64,000 bases of DNA from JAVBQB01 sp031549265 (GTDB taxonomy: Bacteria; Bacillota; Clostridia; Oscillospirales; JAVBQB01), in the NCBI GenBank assembly GCA_031549265.1, contig JAVBQB010000001.1:124001-188000 (forward strand), given 5' to 3'. The notes beneath the pieces were generated by a model. It was not told the DNA's origin. It saw nothing but the letters and a program-made list of their open reading frames with translations, and searched no databases. A program made the position numbers and the translations under genes. Every line of letters starts with the position of its first letter. Position 1 is the stretch's first letter. This document shows positions 24,040 to 32,702 of the stretch, piece by piece.

Positions 24040-24606
24040 TTACTTAAAATATCTGTCCAGCAGACCTTTGAAACCGCAGCCGTGCCTTGCTTCGTCCTTG
24101 GCCATTTCGTGAACGGTATCATGGATGGCGTCATAACCCAGTTCCTTGGCGCGTTTAGCGAGCTTGCATTTGCCGCCGCAGGCTCCGTTTTCCGCCTCCG
24201 CGCGCATTTCAAGGTTCTTTTTGGTGCTGTCAGAAAGCACTTCGCCAAGAAGCTCGGCAAACTTTGCCGCGTGTTCGGCTTCCTCAAAAGCGTATCTCTT
24301 AAAGGCTTCGGCGATTTCGGGATACCCCTCCCTGTCCGCCTGGCGTGACATCGCGAGATACATTCCCACCTCGGTACATTCGCCGGTAAAGTTGGCGCGC
24401 AGTCCTTCGATAACTTCGGCGTCCAGACCTTTTGCGATGCCGATTCTATGTTCATCCTCCCAGACCATTTTGGAAGAAGACTCGGACGAATCCTGGGACG
24501 GGAGCTCATTAAACTTGGATTGCAGGGCTCCGCACTGCGGGCAGGTATCGGGCGCGTCGTCACCGGTATGTACGTAGCCGCATATGGCGCAAACAAATTT
24601 CTTCAT
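24040..24606 (-). CDS. Reverse-type rubrerythrin (rubredoxin domain first)
   Basis: Non-haem di-iron peroxidase of 188 aa that detoxifies hydrogen peroxide in anaerobes. The rubredoxin domain is N-terminal (CAICGYVHTGDDAPDTCPQCG, residues 6-26), followed by a ferritin-like four-helix domain. That domain has the glutamate motifs NFTGECTEVGMYL, FEEAEHAAKF and DEARHG. The domain order is reversed relative to classical rubrerythrin. An extra cysteine cluster, GACGGKC near residue 142, is present. AGGAGG precedes the ATG. It is transcribed from a near-consensus promoter at 24733-24760 with a long leader of about 120 bases. Probably induced by oxidative stress. Confidence 0.92.
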   Translation of the reverse strand: MKKFVCAICGYVHTGDDAPDTCPQCGALQSKFNELPSQDSSESSSKMVWEDEHRIGIAKGLDAEVIEGLRANFTGECTEVGMYLAMSRQADREGYPEIAEAFKRYAFEEAEHAAKFAELLGEVLSDSTKKNLEMRAEAENGACGGKCKLAKRAKELGYDAIHDTVHEMAKDEARHGCGFKGLLDRYFK

Positions 24607-24732
24607 AGTTGCCTCCTAATAATCATTTTTTTCGCCGGTTTGGGTTTCGGCAATTTTTGCACACGGATTAGTTTACAATCATGCTGACAAGCGTGCGAAT
24701 TGTTGCCCATTTCGCTTCGCTTTAATAATTAC

Positions 24733-24760
24733 ATTATAGCATATAAAATTTGTATGTCAA
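24733..24760 (-). promoter_or_regulatory. Consensus promoter of the rubrerythrin gene
   Basis: Minus strand: -35 TTGACA (24755-24760), 16-base spacer, -10 TATAAT (24733-24738). It starts a leader of about 120 bases before the rubrerythrin ATG. Confidence 0.75.
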
Positions 24761-24808
24761 TATGCAAATAGCTGGATTATTAGTTTTTTGGAAGAAATTT
24801 ATCCGTGC

Positions 24809-24837
24809 TTGTAAACTCAGGCGGTAAATGTTATAAT
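24809..24837 (+). promoter_or_regulatory. Promoter of the phospholipase C-like gene
   Basis: -35 TTGTAA (24809-24814), 17-base spacer, -10 TATAAT (24832-24837), about 40 bases before the ATG at 24878. It diverges from the rubrerythrin promoter. Confidence 0.65.
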
Positions 24838-24877
24838 TCATCCTGCGGGAGCCGCATATATCGGAATCGAGGTTAAT

Positions 24878-25819
24878 ATGCCATCATACTTGACGCATCA
24901 TTTGTTTGCGAAATTGCTGGAGGGCGATATATCGCCGGAAGGGCGCACGTGTTTTTTATATGGGACGCAGGGGGCGGACTTGCTCTTTTTCAGCAGAGCG
25001 CTGACCGTTTTCCGCTGGGATTCGCTCGCGAAATACGGAGTCGCGCTTCACGGATCCAAGACACGGACATCGATCGAATATCTTTCTGAATATCTCCAGA
25101 ATAATTACAATCCTCTGGTTGAGGGATACATTAAAGGCTACCTTTGCCACTACGCGCTGGATCGGGCGGTGCATCCATTTGTTTACGCGATGATTCCGAA
25201 ACTGAGAGAGGCCAACGGACGGCCGAATACCTGGTGTCACCTGAAAATAGAAACAAATATTGACGTGCTGATGCTAAAGCATCTGACAGGGCTTAAAATC
25301 AACGAATACGACTGCAGACGCATTTTTGCCCGCGACGATGCTTCCGAGCGGCAGGTTGCGCTGCTATACTCAGGCTTGCTGAATTCGCAGTTTGGCAAGC
25401 TCATATACCCGCACGAAGTCGCCGAGTGCTTTAAGCAGCGGAGGATTGCCGTCAGGCTGCTGTACAGTCCAAAGCGCGTAAAATATAACATGCTCCGGGT
25501 TTTCCTGTCGCCCATCAGGCCGGCGTCGACGCTGTTGCAGCTTTCCCACCCCAACATCGCCGACACCACATTCGACTATATAAACAGCTTCAATTCGAGC
25601 TGGGTAAATCCCTTTACGCAGCGGATATGTACCAACAGCGTGCCGGAAATATTTGAAAAAGCGGCCAGCGATGTCCGAATTATGTGGAATATGCTGGAGA
25701 AGAACGATTTTTCCCGCATGGAATGGCTGGATTTTGACGGAAAACCGGTCGATCAGGTGGGATTCCACAAAAAGCACAGAAGGCGGCTGAGGTTCAGAAG
25801 ATCTAAAAAACGCGACTGA
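24878..25819 (+). CDS. Zinc-dependent phospholipase C-like protein
   Basis: A 313-aa protein resembling the zinc-dependent phospholipase C family (PF00882-like). It begins MPSYLTHHLFAKLL and has FLYGTQGADLLFF near residue 27. The metal-ligand rich segment GYLCHYALDRAVHPFVY near residue 86 and WCHLKIETNIDVLML near 120 hold His, Asp and Glu residues as in that family. No signal peptide is visible, so it may act in the cytoplasm or have a different substrate from the secreted toxins. The C-terminus is strongly basic (KKHRRRLRFRRSKKR). It is followed after 120 bases by a membrane-protein gene on the same strand. Confidence 0.7.
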   Translation: MPSYLTHHLFAKLLEGDISPEGRTCFLYGTQGADLLFFSRALTVFRWDSLAKYGVALHGSKTRTSIEYLSEYLQNNYNPLVEGYIKGYLCHYALDRAVHPFVYAMIPKLREANGRPNTWCHLKIETNIDVLMLKHLTGLKINEYDCRRIFARDDASERQVALLYSGLLNSQFGKLIYPHEVAECFKQRRIAVRLLYSPKRVKYNMLRVFLSPIRPASTLLQLSHPNIADTTFDYINSFNSSWVNPFTQRICTNSVPEIFEKAASDVRIMWNMLEKNDFSRMEWLDFDGKPVDQVGFHKKHRRRLRFRRSKKRD

Positions 25820-25939
25820 TCCCCAAGCGACTTGACAAGCCATGATCCCTTAATTTAGAAATAATAATATCTTCGAAAACAAGAAAACTACTCATTATGC
25901 CGGGCTCGATGGCGAGTATTCTTAATTTCGGAGATACCT

Positions 25940-26500
25940 ATGAAGACGTTTTTGCTGTTCACACTGTATTCCGCAATCGGCTTTGTCCTGGAAACGGTTT
26001 TCTCTCTGATTAATGAACGCAAAGTTGTCAATAGAAAAACAATGGTTTTTCTGCCGCTGTGCCCGGTTTACGGAATCGGTGCGCTGTCGGTCATCGGCTT
26101 CGTGTCATTCGTGGGCGACCACCCGCTCACAGTTTTTACGTGCGGGATCATCCTGGCCAGCGCGGTAGAATACTGCTTCAGCCTTGCGGTTGATAAATCG
26201 TTCCAAGTTCTTGTTTGGGACTATGGTGACTGCCCGGGATCGGTTCACGGAAGGATACAGATCCAGTTTTCGCTGATGTGGGGCTATCTTTCCCTCGCCC
26301 TGGTTGAGTACATTCATCCGCTGGTGTTGGAATTCTCCGAGCTTGTGCCGGATTACTGCGTTTTTGCGCTGCTGCTCGTCTTCGCGGTTGACTGTGTCGC
26401 CACTCTCGAACTGCTTCGTGCCATCGGCAAGGGAGCCGAGATCCGTAACGTATGTCCTGTTCTCAAGCGTTGTCACTCGTCATCTGAAAACGGGTTATAA
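25940..26500 (+). CDS. CmpB/DUF1113-type membrane protein (putative ABC transporter permease)
   Basis: A 186-aa polytopic membrane protein. Family features are an N-terminal FTLYSAIGFVLETVFSL, the PLCPVYGIGAL segment near residue 39, EYCFSLAVDKSFQVLVWDY near 74, and GRIQIQFSLMWGYLSLALVEY near 98. This is the pattern annotated as putative ABC-transporter type IV (CmpB), common in Clostridia; its function is not established. GGAGATACCT precedes the ATG. It is followed by a bidirectional terminator. It may share a transcript with the phospholipase C-like gene. Confidence 0.75.
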   Translation: MKTFLLFTLYSAIGFVLETVFSLINERKVVNRKTMVFLPLCPVYGIGALSVIGFVSFVGDHPLTVFTCGIILASAVEYCFSLAVDKSFQVLVWDYGDCPGSVHGRIQIQFSLMWGYLSLALVEYIHPLVLEFSELVPDYCVFALLLVFAVDCVATLELLRAIGKGAEIRNVCPVLKRCHSSSENGL

Positions 26501-26509
26501 TAACCGAAA

Positions 26510-26548
26510 AAACTGGGGCTGATCGCTTATGCGATCAGCCCCATAATA
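26510..26548. terminator. Bidirectional terminator between CmpB gene and the second NuoEF operon
   Basis: Perfect 12-bp stem GGGGCTGATCGC/GCGATCAGCCCC with a TTAT loop (26515-26542). On the minus strand it is followed by AGTTTTTTC, ending the long redox operon. Confidence 0.88.
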
Positions 26549-26570
26549 GTTTGGTTTTCCACGTGACTCG

Positions 26571-29500
26571 TCAGCCGATAAGGGAGCTTACCAGTTCGTC
26601 AAATCTGGTTCTGGCTCTGTTTGTGTTACCGTTTAGGCGGAACAGGTCGCCATCGGGAACAGCAATCAACCGCGCTTTGCCGCTTTCGGTCTCAAAACCA
26701 TCGCGGTACAGCACACGGTCTCCCCGCGCCGGAATGAAAGAGTCCTCGATGCCGCAGGAGGTGATGTCAGACAATTTCGGACACACGAGCTCTATTTCAG
26801 CGGTGATCGCTTCGACTGAATCGAAGCCCAGAGGGCAGCCGAGTGCTTCGGCCATCCTGCTGACGATATGCCATATTTCATTTCCGCCTCCGGTGATAGC
26901 CTTAGACACCCGCTGGACACGTCTTTCGGCGCTGACGAATGTGCCGCTGGTCTCCGCAAAAGACGCGCACGGCAGCACGACGTCCGCCCGCTTGGACGTT
27001 TCTGTTTGCAGCGAATCGCAAACAACCAGAAGCTCCGGCGATTTGAGGTATTTCTCAGGAACATCCTCGCCAAAAACGAACAGGGCGCGTACCTTGTCAA
27101 AGTCGACCTCGTCGGCGTGCAGGATTCCAAGCTCCGCAATTCCCTGGCTGTTGCAGTTTTGGAGCAGCTGAATGATGCCGTCGCGCGGGCTGCCGATATG
27201 ACCCGTAAATGCGGCGATTGAGGCAATCAGCGCCGCGGCGTCCACGGTTACGCCATATTGACTGAATACAATAACGGCTTTCTTGGCGCTGCCATACCGC
27301 TGAGCCAAAGACTTTACGTGTTCGCGCGGCTGGACACTGTCAAGTGAGGCCCGGAATTCGTCAAATCCCTCAGTTTTGGCCGCTCCTTTTGTAAAGCCAA
27401 AATCGATAAGAGCTTTTGCAAGTTCTTTGAGCACCGAGATATCGTCGTAATCGAAAAAAGACTGAACGGCGATGTCCGACAGAATACTGTGGGACGGGTT
27501 TATCAGCACAATCTCGGTTTTGCCGGAAGCGGCGATTTGCCTGAGCCGCATTCCGATTGTCGCGTGATGCTCCACAAGATCGGGTCCGACATGGATAATC
27601 AGGTTTGCCGAACTCAGCTCATCAAACGTATTTGGCGATGAATTATTGCCGAGAACGCTTTCGAGTCCGCTCCAATGCTTGTTAAAGCAGACGACCTGGT
27701 TCGAGCCGAATGCCGTCGCGGCAAATTTCTTGGCTGCGTAAATCTCCTCCAGCGTCAGCTTGTCGGAGACTGAAAACGCGATCGAATCGGGCCCATATCT
27801 GGCTACGATGCTCTGCGCCTGCTTGACGGCACGAAGGATTGCCGGATCCCAGGCGTATTCTGACCGCCGGTCGTGCTCAAGTATTTCCGGTACACGTGTT
27901 CGGTCTGTATCGTTGCCTGTAACCAAGCCGAATTTTCCTCTGACACACAGCTTGCCGTCGTTTTCCGCGTCGGGGATGGCGCGGAGAATCGCTTCGCCTT
28001 TTGTTGCGAGAGTGACCGGACAACCAACTGAGCAGTGCGCGCAAACCGTCTCAGTATACTGCTCACATAGAGGGACTTGCTTGCGACCCATGATACGCTC
28101 GCCGAGCGCGCCGGTCGGGCAGACGGATATGCACTGGCCGCACGAGATGCAGTCAGTGTCGGACAGGTTCATGTTAAACGCCGGAGAAACGACCGTGTCA
28201 AACCCGCGGTCAATAAATCCCAACGCGCCGGAGCCGGATACTTCTTCGCAAACTCTGACGCACAGACCACACAGGATGCATTTGTTGCTGTCACGCATGA
28301 TAAAGGGGTGGCTTTCGTCCTTGCAGCGGTTATGTTTCTCGCCGTCGTATTTATCGGACTGCGCGCCGTATTCGTTGGCGTACCTGATTAATTTACACTC
28401 AAAAGCGTCGTGGCATCCGCACTCAAGACAGCGCGCGGCATCAAGACTCGCGCCTTCTTCCGACAGCGTATCGGAGACTTCTTCGAAATTCGTGCGCCTG
28501 TACTGCGCGGATAAGTGATCCGTTGGGGAACGCGTCTGTTTGTCTCGGCCGGCAAACTCCTCAGCTTCAACGTCCTTGCGCGTAACCCAGAAAGGAACTG
28601 TATATTCGGGAGTTTGTCCCGACAGATACTGGTCAATCGCGATCGCCGCTTTTCTGGACTGGCCAATCGCTTCTATCGCAATGCCGGGTCCCGCGTTAAC
28701 GGCGTCCCCGCCCGCAAACACGCCGGGCACCGACGTTACAAACGTATTCTCGTCCGCGGAGATTGTGCCGCGGCGGGTCAGTTCAAGCTCCTCCAGTCCG
28801 GAGGCGTTGACCGACTGTCCGATCGCGAGTATGACGGTGTCGATCGGCATGACCTCGGTTTCGCCCTCAATAGGAACCGGAGACCGGCGTCCGCGGCTGT
28901 CCGGCTCGCCGAGCTGCATTTTTTGCAGCAGCAAGCTCTTGACCGCCCCATCGTCACTCTGAATTTCAATCGGATTTACCAGGAACCTGAACTGGACGCC
29001 TTCCTCAACTGCTTCCTTGTACTCGATATCATCCGCCGGCAGTTCGTCGCGGGTGCGGCGGTAAACAATGTAAACTTCCTTCGAGCCCAGCCTGACAGCG
29101 GTGCGGCAGGCGTCCATAGCGGTGTTGCCGCCGCCGACAACGGCTACCCTGTCCCCTATTTGAATTGGCGCGCCGACCATCACCGACCGCAGGAAATCGA
29201 TGCCGCCGTAAACGCCGCGGAGATCCTCGCCCGGGCATTTCAGCGGAGAGCTGTTCCATGCGCCGACACAGACATAAACCGCCGAGAAGCTTTGGCGGAG
29301 ATATGCGAGGGTCATGTCGCCGCCTATCCTGACTCCGTTGACCATTGTAACGCCCAGCTTGGAAATCAACTCGATTTCGCGGTCGAGAACATCCTTGGGC
29401 AGACGGTACTGGGGAATGCCATAACGCAGCATTCCGCCCATTTTGGGCATCGCGTCATAGATTGTGACGCTGTGACCGGATCTTGCCAGAAAATAAGCGC

Positions 29501-30122
29501 AGGTCAGCCCGCCCGGTCCGCCGCCGACGATAGCGACAGCTTTGCCGGTTGGCGGGGCCAGCTCGGGTATGTAGGGATCATCCGAGTGCAGATCGAGGTC
29601 GGCGGCAAAGCGCTTTATGCCGAGAATGGATACGGGTTCCTCGACCAATTGCCGTCTGCACGCCGTTTCGCAGGGATGCGGGCAAACGCGTCCGATGGAA
29701 GCCGGAAGCGGCAGCCTGTCCTTTATGAGCTCCAGCGCTTCCCGGTACTGCTTGTTCGCGACCAGCCCAACATAACCCTGACAGTCGGTATTTCCCGGGC
29801 AGGCGAGCATACAAGGCGCTTTACAGTCGCCTTTGTGGTCGGAGAGCATCAGGTCGAGTGCCGCCTTGCGGGATTTGCGAACCTTTGCAGTGTTTGTGCG
29901 GATCACCATGCCGTCGGAGGCCATGGTGGAACACGCACGTACCAGGCGCGGAAATCCCTCGGCTTCCACCACGCATATTCCGCAAGAGCCGAACATTTTA
30001 ACGCTGTTGTCATGGCAGAGCGTGGGAATCGAGATTCCGTTTTTGGATGCGACGCCGAGGATGGTATCGCTGTCATGACCGGTAACCTCGATACCGTCTA
30101 TATTAAGTCTTATAAGAGGCAT
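26571..30122 (-). CDS. NfnB/GltD-like NADPH-flavoprotein fused to a NuoG-like subunit
   Basis: A protein of about 1183 aa. Order: [2Fe-2S] domain (Cys near 36, 47, 50, 64); GltD/NfnB-type cysteine region (near 100-114 and 147-155); FAD Rossmann motif VGGGPGGLTCAYFLA near 199; NADP(H) motif VGGGNTAMDACRTAV near 329 with the arginine pair in IVYRRTRDELPA. Next come a Cys group near 565-576, two [4Fe-4S] motifs (CILCGLCVRVC near 615, CISCGQCISVC near 658), and the CAHCSVGC...C motif near 694-726. A NuoG/formate-dehydrogenase-like domain completes the protein. In the place of the Cys/Sec-His of formate dehydrogenase it reads FNKHWSG, so a molybdenum site is unlikely. Encoded after NuoE/NuoF-like genes. 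Probably a Stn/Nfn-like NAD(P)H-ferredoxin transhydrogenase part. The second ATG was chosen for GGGAG spacing. Confidence 0.82.
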   Translation of the reverse strand: MPLIRLNIDGIEVTGHDSDTILGVASKNGISIPTLCHDNSVKMFGSCGICVVEAEGFPRLVRACSTMASDGMVIRTNTAKVRKSRKAALDLMLSDHKGDCKAPCMLACPGNTDCQGYVGLVANKQYREALELIKDRLPLPASIGRVCPHPCETACRRQLVEEPVSILGIKRFAADLDLHSDDPYIPELAPPTGKAVAIVGGGPGGLTCAYFLARSGHSVTIYDAMPKMGGMLRYGIPQYRLPKDVLDREIELISKLGVTMVNGVRIGGDMTLAYLRQSFSAVYVCVGAWNSSPLKCPGEDLRGVYGGIDFLRSVMVGAPIQIGDRVAVVGGGNTAMDACRTAVRLGSKEVYIVYRRTRDELPADDIEYKEAVEEGVQFRFLVNPIEIQSDDGAVKSLLLQKMQLGEPDSRGRRSPVPIEGETEVMPIDTVILAIGQSVNASGLEELELTRRGTISADENTFVTSVPGVFAGGDAVNAGPGIAIEAIGQSRKAAIAIDQYLSGQTPEYTVPFWVTRKDVEAEEFAGRDKQTRSPTDHLSAQYRRTNFEEVSDTLSEEGASLDAARCLECGCHDAFECKLIRYANEYGAQSDKYDGEKHNRCKDESHPFIMRDSNKCILCGLCVRVCEEVSGSGALGFIDRGFDTVVSPAFNMNLSDTDCISCGQCISVCPTGALGERIMGRKQVPLCEQYTETVCAHCSVGCPVTLATKGEAILRAIPDAENDGKLCVRGKFGLVTGNDTDRTRVPEILEHDRRSEYAWDPAILRAVKQAQSIVARYGPDSIAFSVSDKLTLEEIYAAKKFAATAFGSNQVVCFNKHWSGLESVLGNNSSPNTFDELSSANLIIHVGPDLVEHHATIGMRLRQIAASGKTEIVLINPSHSILSDIAVQSFFDYDDISVLKELAKALIDFGFTKGAAKTEGFDEFRASLDSVQPREHVKSLAQRYGSAKKAVIVFSQYGVTVDAAALIASIAAFTGHIGSPRDGIIQLLQNCNSQGIAELGILHADEVDFDKVRALFVFGEDVPEKYLKSPELLVVCDSLQTETSKRADVVLPCASFAETSGTFVSAERRVQRVSKAITGGGNEIWHIVSRMAEALGCPLGFDSVEAITAEIELVCPKLSDITSCGIEDSFIPARGDRVLYRDGFETESGKARLIAVPDGDLFRLNGNTNRARTRFDELVSSLIG

Positions 30123-30133
30123 AGCCATTCTCC

Positions 30134-31882
30134 CTAATTAACAGATACGGCGTCAAACTTGCAGGTTGTGGCGCAAATCCCGCATTTGACGCATTTATCG
30201 GCGTCCAGCACATGAGGCGTTTTCTTTTCTCCGGTGATGGCGCCGACGGGGCATTTGCGCGAGCATGCGCCGCAGCCGGAGCAGTTTTCGGAGATAATGC
30301 CGTATGTCAGCAGCGCGCTGCACTGTTTGGCACGGCATTTGCCGCTGTTTATATGTTCCTCGTATTCGTGCCTGAAATACTTAATGGTAGTCAGTACCGG
30401 GTTCGGGGCGGACATGCCGAGTCCGCAGAGAGCGGCGTCCTTAATATCGTTGCCCAGCTCGATGAGCAGCTCAATGTCGCCGTCCCGCCCGTTTCCGGCA
30501 CAGATGCGTTCCAGTATCTCCAGCATGCGCTTGGTGCCGATTCTGCAATGGGTGCACTTGCCGCAGGATTCGCGGCGGGTAAAATCAAGGAAGAATCTTG
30601 CCATATCGACCATGCAGGTGGTGTCGTCCATAACGACCATACCGCCGGAGCCCATGATCGCGCCTGTCTTGACTATGGATTCATACTCGACGGGAGTATC
30701 GATGAGATCGGCCGGAATGCAGCCTCCGGAAGGACCGCCCATCTGAACAGCCTTTAGTTCACGCCTGTCTCTGATACCGCCGCCGATATCGTAAATTATT
30801 TCACGCAGTGGTGTACCCATCGGAACCTCGACCAAGCCGCCTTTGCGGATTTTGCCGGTGAGGGCAAAGACCTTGGTGCCCGAGCTTGTCTTGGTGCCGA
30901 TTTCCGTAAACGCCTGTCCGCCGTTTCTGATAATCCAGGCGACGCACGACAGCGTTTCGACGTTGTTAATGTTGGTGGGCTTCTGCCAGTACCCTTTTTC
31001 GGCAGGGAAAGGCGGCTTCAGCCTTGGCATTCCGCGCTCGCCCTCAAGCGACGCAATCAGCGCGGTTTCTTCACCGCAGACAAAAGCGCCCGCGCCGGCT
31101 TTGATGCGCATGTCGAACTTGAACTTCCCGTCAAACGCAGAGTCACCGAGGAAACCGCGCTCCTTCGCTTGTTCGATCGCGAGTTTAAGCCGCCTGATCG
31201 CTAGCGGATATTCAGCGCGGACATATATAACGCCTTCGTTCGCGCCTATAGCATATCCGCCGATCGCCATGCTCTCGATAAGGTTGTGGGGATCGCCCTC
31301 CATGATGCTTCTGTCCATAAACGCGCCGGGATCACCCTCGTCGGCGTTGCAAACAATATACTTCTTGTCGCCCGAGGATTTGAGCGCGGCGTTCCACTTA
31401 AACGCGGTCGGAAAACCCGCGCCTCCGCGTCCGCGCAGCCCGGCTTTGCGTATTTCGTCAATTACCTGTTCACGGGTCATTGCGCTGACACATTTGCGGA
31501 TGGCTTCATAGCCGCCTGTGGCTATGTATTCGTCTATCGATTCGGGGTTAATGTTGCCACAGTTCCTGAGCGCGATACGCTCTTGTCTGCTCAGCACAGC
31601 TGCGTCCTCGGAGCTGATAACGCCATCAGAGGGAATGCCGCCATCGAGCAATTTGTCCGCTATTGCCGCGGCTGATGCTTCGTCCACATTAACAAAGGTG
31701 TATTTATCGCCGTTGTCGCAGTGCACTTCTACAATGGGTTCGAGATAGCACATGCCGATGCATCCGGTGATATTCAAAGCACACGCCGAATTGGCGGCCT
31801 TTAGTTTTTCTTCTATAACCGAGAATACCTTTTGCGCACCGGCGGCTATACCGCAGCTACCTTGACCGATCACTATCTTCAA
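30134..31882 (-). CDS. NuoF/HydB-like NADH-binding flavoprotein subunit (module 2)
   Basis: About 582 aa, paralogous to the protein at 15843-17651. The N-terminal thioredoxin-like [2Fe-2S] domain has IGQGSCGIAAG and TGCIGMCYLEP. GRGGAGFPTAFKW, CNADEGDPGAFMDRS, FVCGEETALIASLEG and SCGKCTHCRIGTKR mark the FMN/NADH core and its [4Fe-4S] cluster. Two C-terminal ferredoxin motifs follow, CSGCGACSRKC and CVKCGICATTC. A TTG at 31880-31882 with AAAGGGG eight bases upstream is the most likely start; the frame is open to an ATG at 31909. It overlaps the NuoE-like gene and is 11 bases from the NfnB-NuoG fusion. Together they form a HydBC-type flavin core. Confidence 0.92.
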   Translation of the reverse strand: MKIVIGQGSCGIAAGAQKVFSVIEEKLKAANSACALNITGCIGMCYLEPIVEVHCDNGDKYTFVNVDEASAAAIADKLLDGGIPSDGVISSEDAAVLSRQERIALRNCGNINPESIDEYIATGGYEAIRKCVSAMTREQVIDEIRKAGLRGRGGAGFPTAFKWNAALKSSGDKKYIVCNADEGDPGAFMDRSIMEGDPHNLIESMAIGGYAIGANEGVIYVRAEYPLAIRRLKLAIEQAKERGFLGDSAFDGKFKFDMRIKAGAGAFVCGEETALIASLEGERGMPRLKPPFPAEKGYWQKPTNINNVETLSCVAWIIRNGGQAFTEIGTKTSSGTKVFALTGKIRKGGLVEVPMGTPLREIIYDIGGGIRDRRELKAVQMGGPSGGCIPADLIDTPVEYESIVKTGAIMGSGGMVVMDDTTCMVDMARFFLDFTRRESCGKCTHCRIGTKRMLEILERICAGNGRDGDIELLIELGNDIKDAALCGLGMSAPNPVLTTIKYFRHEYEEHINSGKCRAKQCSALLTYGIISENCSGCGACSRKCPVGAITGEKKTPHVLDADKCVKCGICATTCKFDAVSVN

Positions 31883-32360
31883 TTGCGGTATCCCCTTTCC
31901 TGTACTCATCAAGTATCTTGCCGACTGATTTCGGACTGAGCGCGCCGTAGGTCTCGTCGTTTATCATCATAACCGGCGAAAGGCTGCAGCAGCCGAGACA
32001 CGCGACATTGCTCACGGTGAACATCTTGTCCTCAGTTGTCTCCGCGCCACCGGCCAGACCGAGGTTTTCTTTTATTGCGGCTTCGATTCGCTTGGAGCCG
32101 TTAACATGGCACGCCGTCCCCTGGCAGAGCAGAACCATGTTCGCCCCGACCGGGTCAAGTCTGAATTGGGCGTAAAATGTCGCGACGCCGAGAATTTTTG
32201 CAAGTCTGATACCGGATTCCTGCGCGAGCGTGCGCAAAATCGGTTCGGGCAAGTACTTAAACTCGCTCTGGATGTCCTGGAGGATACTGATTAAACTTCC
32301 CCTTGGGTCGGGATACTTAGAAAGGAATCTGCCTACGGTAGAGCATGTGCAGCTGTCCAT
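31857..32360 (-). CDS. NuoE/HydC-like [2Fe-2S] subunit (module 2)
   Basis: A thioredoxin-like [2Fe-2S] protein of about 167 aa, with ligands in CQGTACHVNG and ACLGCCSLSP. A cysteine-bearing N-terminus (DSCTCSTV) is unusual for the family. The ATG at 32358-32360 has AAAAGAGG seven bases upstream; a TTG six codons further is less likely. It is the first gene of the NuoE-NuoF-NfnB/NuoG operon and lies about 100 bases downstream of a near-consensus promoter that contains a palindrome in its spacer. Confidence 0.9.
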   Translation of the reverse strand: MDSCTCSTVGRFLSKYPDPRGSLISILQDIQSEFKYLPEPILRTLAQESGIRLAKILGVATFYAQFRLDPVGANMVLLCQGTACHVNGSKRIEAAIKENLGLAGGAETTEDKMFTVSNVACLGCCSLSPVMMINDETYGALSPKSVGKILDEYRKGDTAIEDSDRSR

Positions 32361-32459
32361 GCCAAAGCCTCTTTTCAAAAGAACTGTATGTATTAAGGTA
32401 ATTTGTTAGTTATGACTAAATTTGCATATCAAAAACGCGTTGAATTCACAATTAGGGTT

Positions 32460-32489
32460 ATAATATCGCAATTTGACGATATGTGTCAA
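32460..32489 (-). promoter_or_regulatory. Promoter of the second NuoEF operon with an embedded dyad
   Basis: Minus strand: -35 TTGACA (32484-32489), 18-base spacer, -10 TATTAT (32460-32465). The spacer holds the dyad ATATCG-8-CGATAT (32463-32482), a natural repressor site position. Confidence 0.65.
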
Positions 32490-32580
32490 GTAAAATGTTA
32501 TGCCAAAGAGACCTGCGGCCAGCAAGTAAAAAAATCGGCCGGCAAGCGCAAAAAAACTGCGGCAGATAAAATAAACGTTA

Positions 32581-32609
32581 TTGACAATACTAATTATTGC
32601 TGTTATAAT
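32581..32609 (+). promoter_or_regulatory. Consensus promoter of rplU-prp-rpmA
   Basis: -35 TTGACA (32581-32586), 17-base spacer, -10 TATAAT (32604-32609): full consensus, as expected for ribosomal protein genes. Confidence 0.85.
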
Positions 32610-32616
32610 TTTTACG

Positions 32617-32702
32617 CCGCATCGAATGGGTAAGCGAACGATGTTCCACCCTCAGAGCGAGACTTGGACGCCAGTCGTCCTCTATATAAAGGCAGGGTTA
32701 AA
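32617..32702 (+). ncRNA. Leader of rplU, candidate L21 leader RNA
   Basis: The 5' untranslated region of about 85 bases between the consensus promoter and rplU includes GACTTGGACGCCAGTCGTCC, which can fold as a GAC...GTC stem. Bacillota often have an L21 leader element here. The assignment is by position and a partial stem, not by a model match. Confidence 0.4.

Noticed and set aside
26571..30122. Formate dehydrogenase with selenocysteine
   Set aside because: No in-frame TGA is needed, and the position of the catalytic Cys/Sec carries Lys-His. A Mo active site is unlikely.
28515..30137. A 540-codon open frame on the plus strand
   Set aside because: It is antisense to the NfnB/NuoG-like gene, which has clear cofactor motifs in order. 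The antisense frame shows no recognisable domain and results from high GC codon usage.
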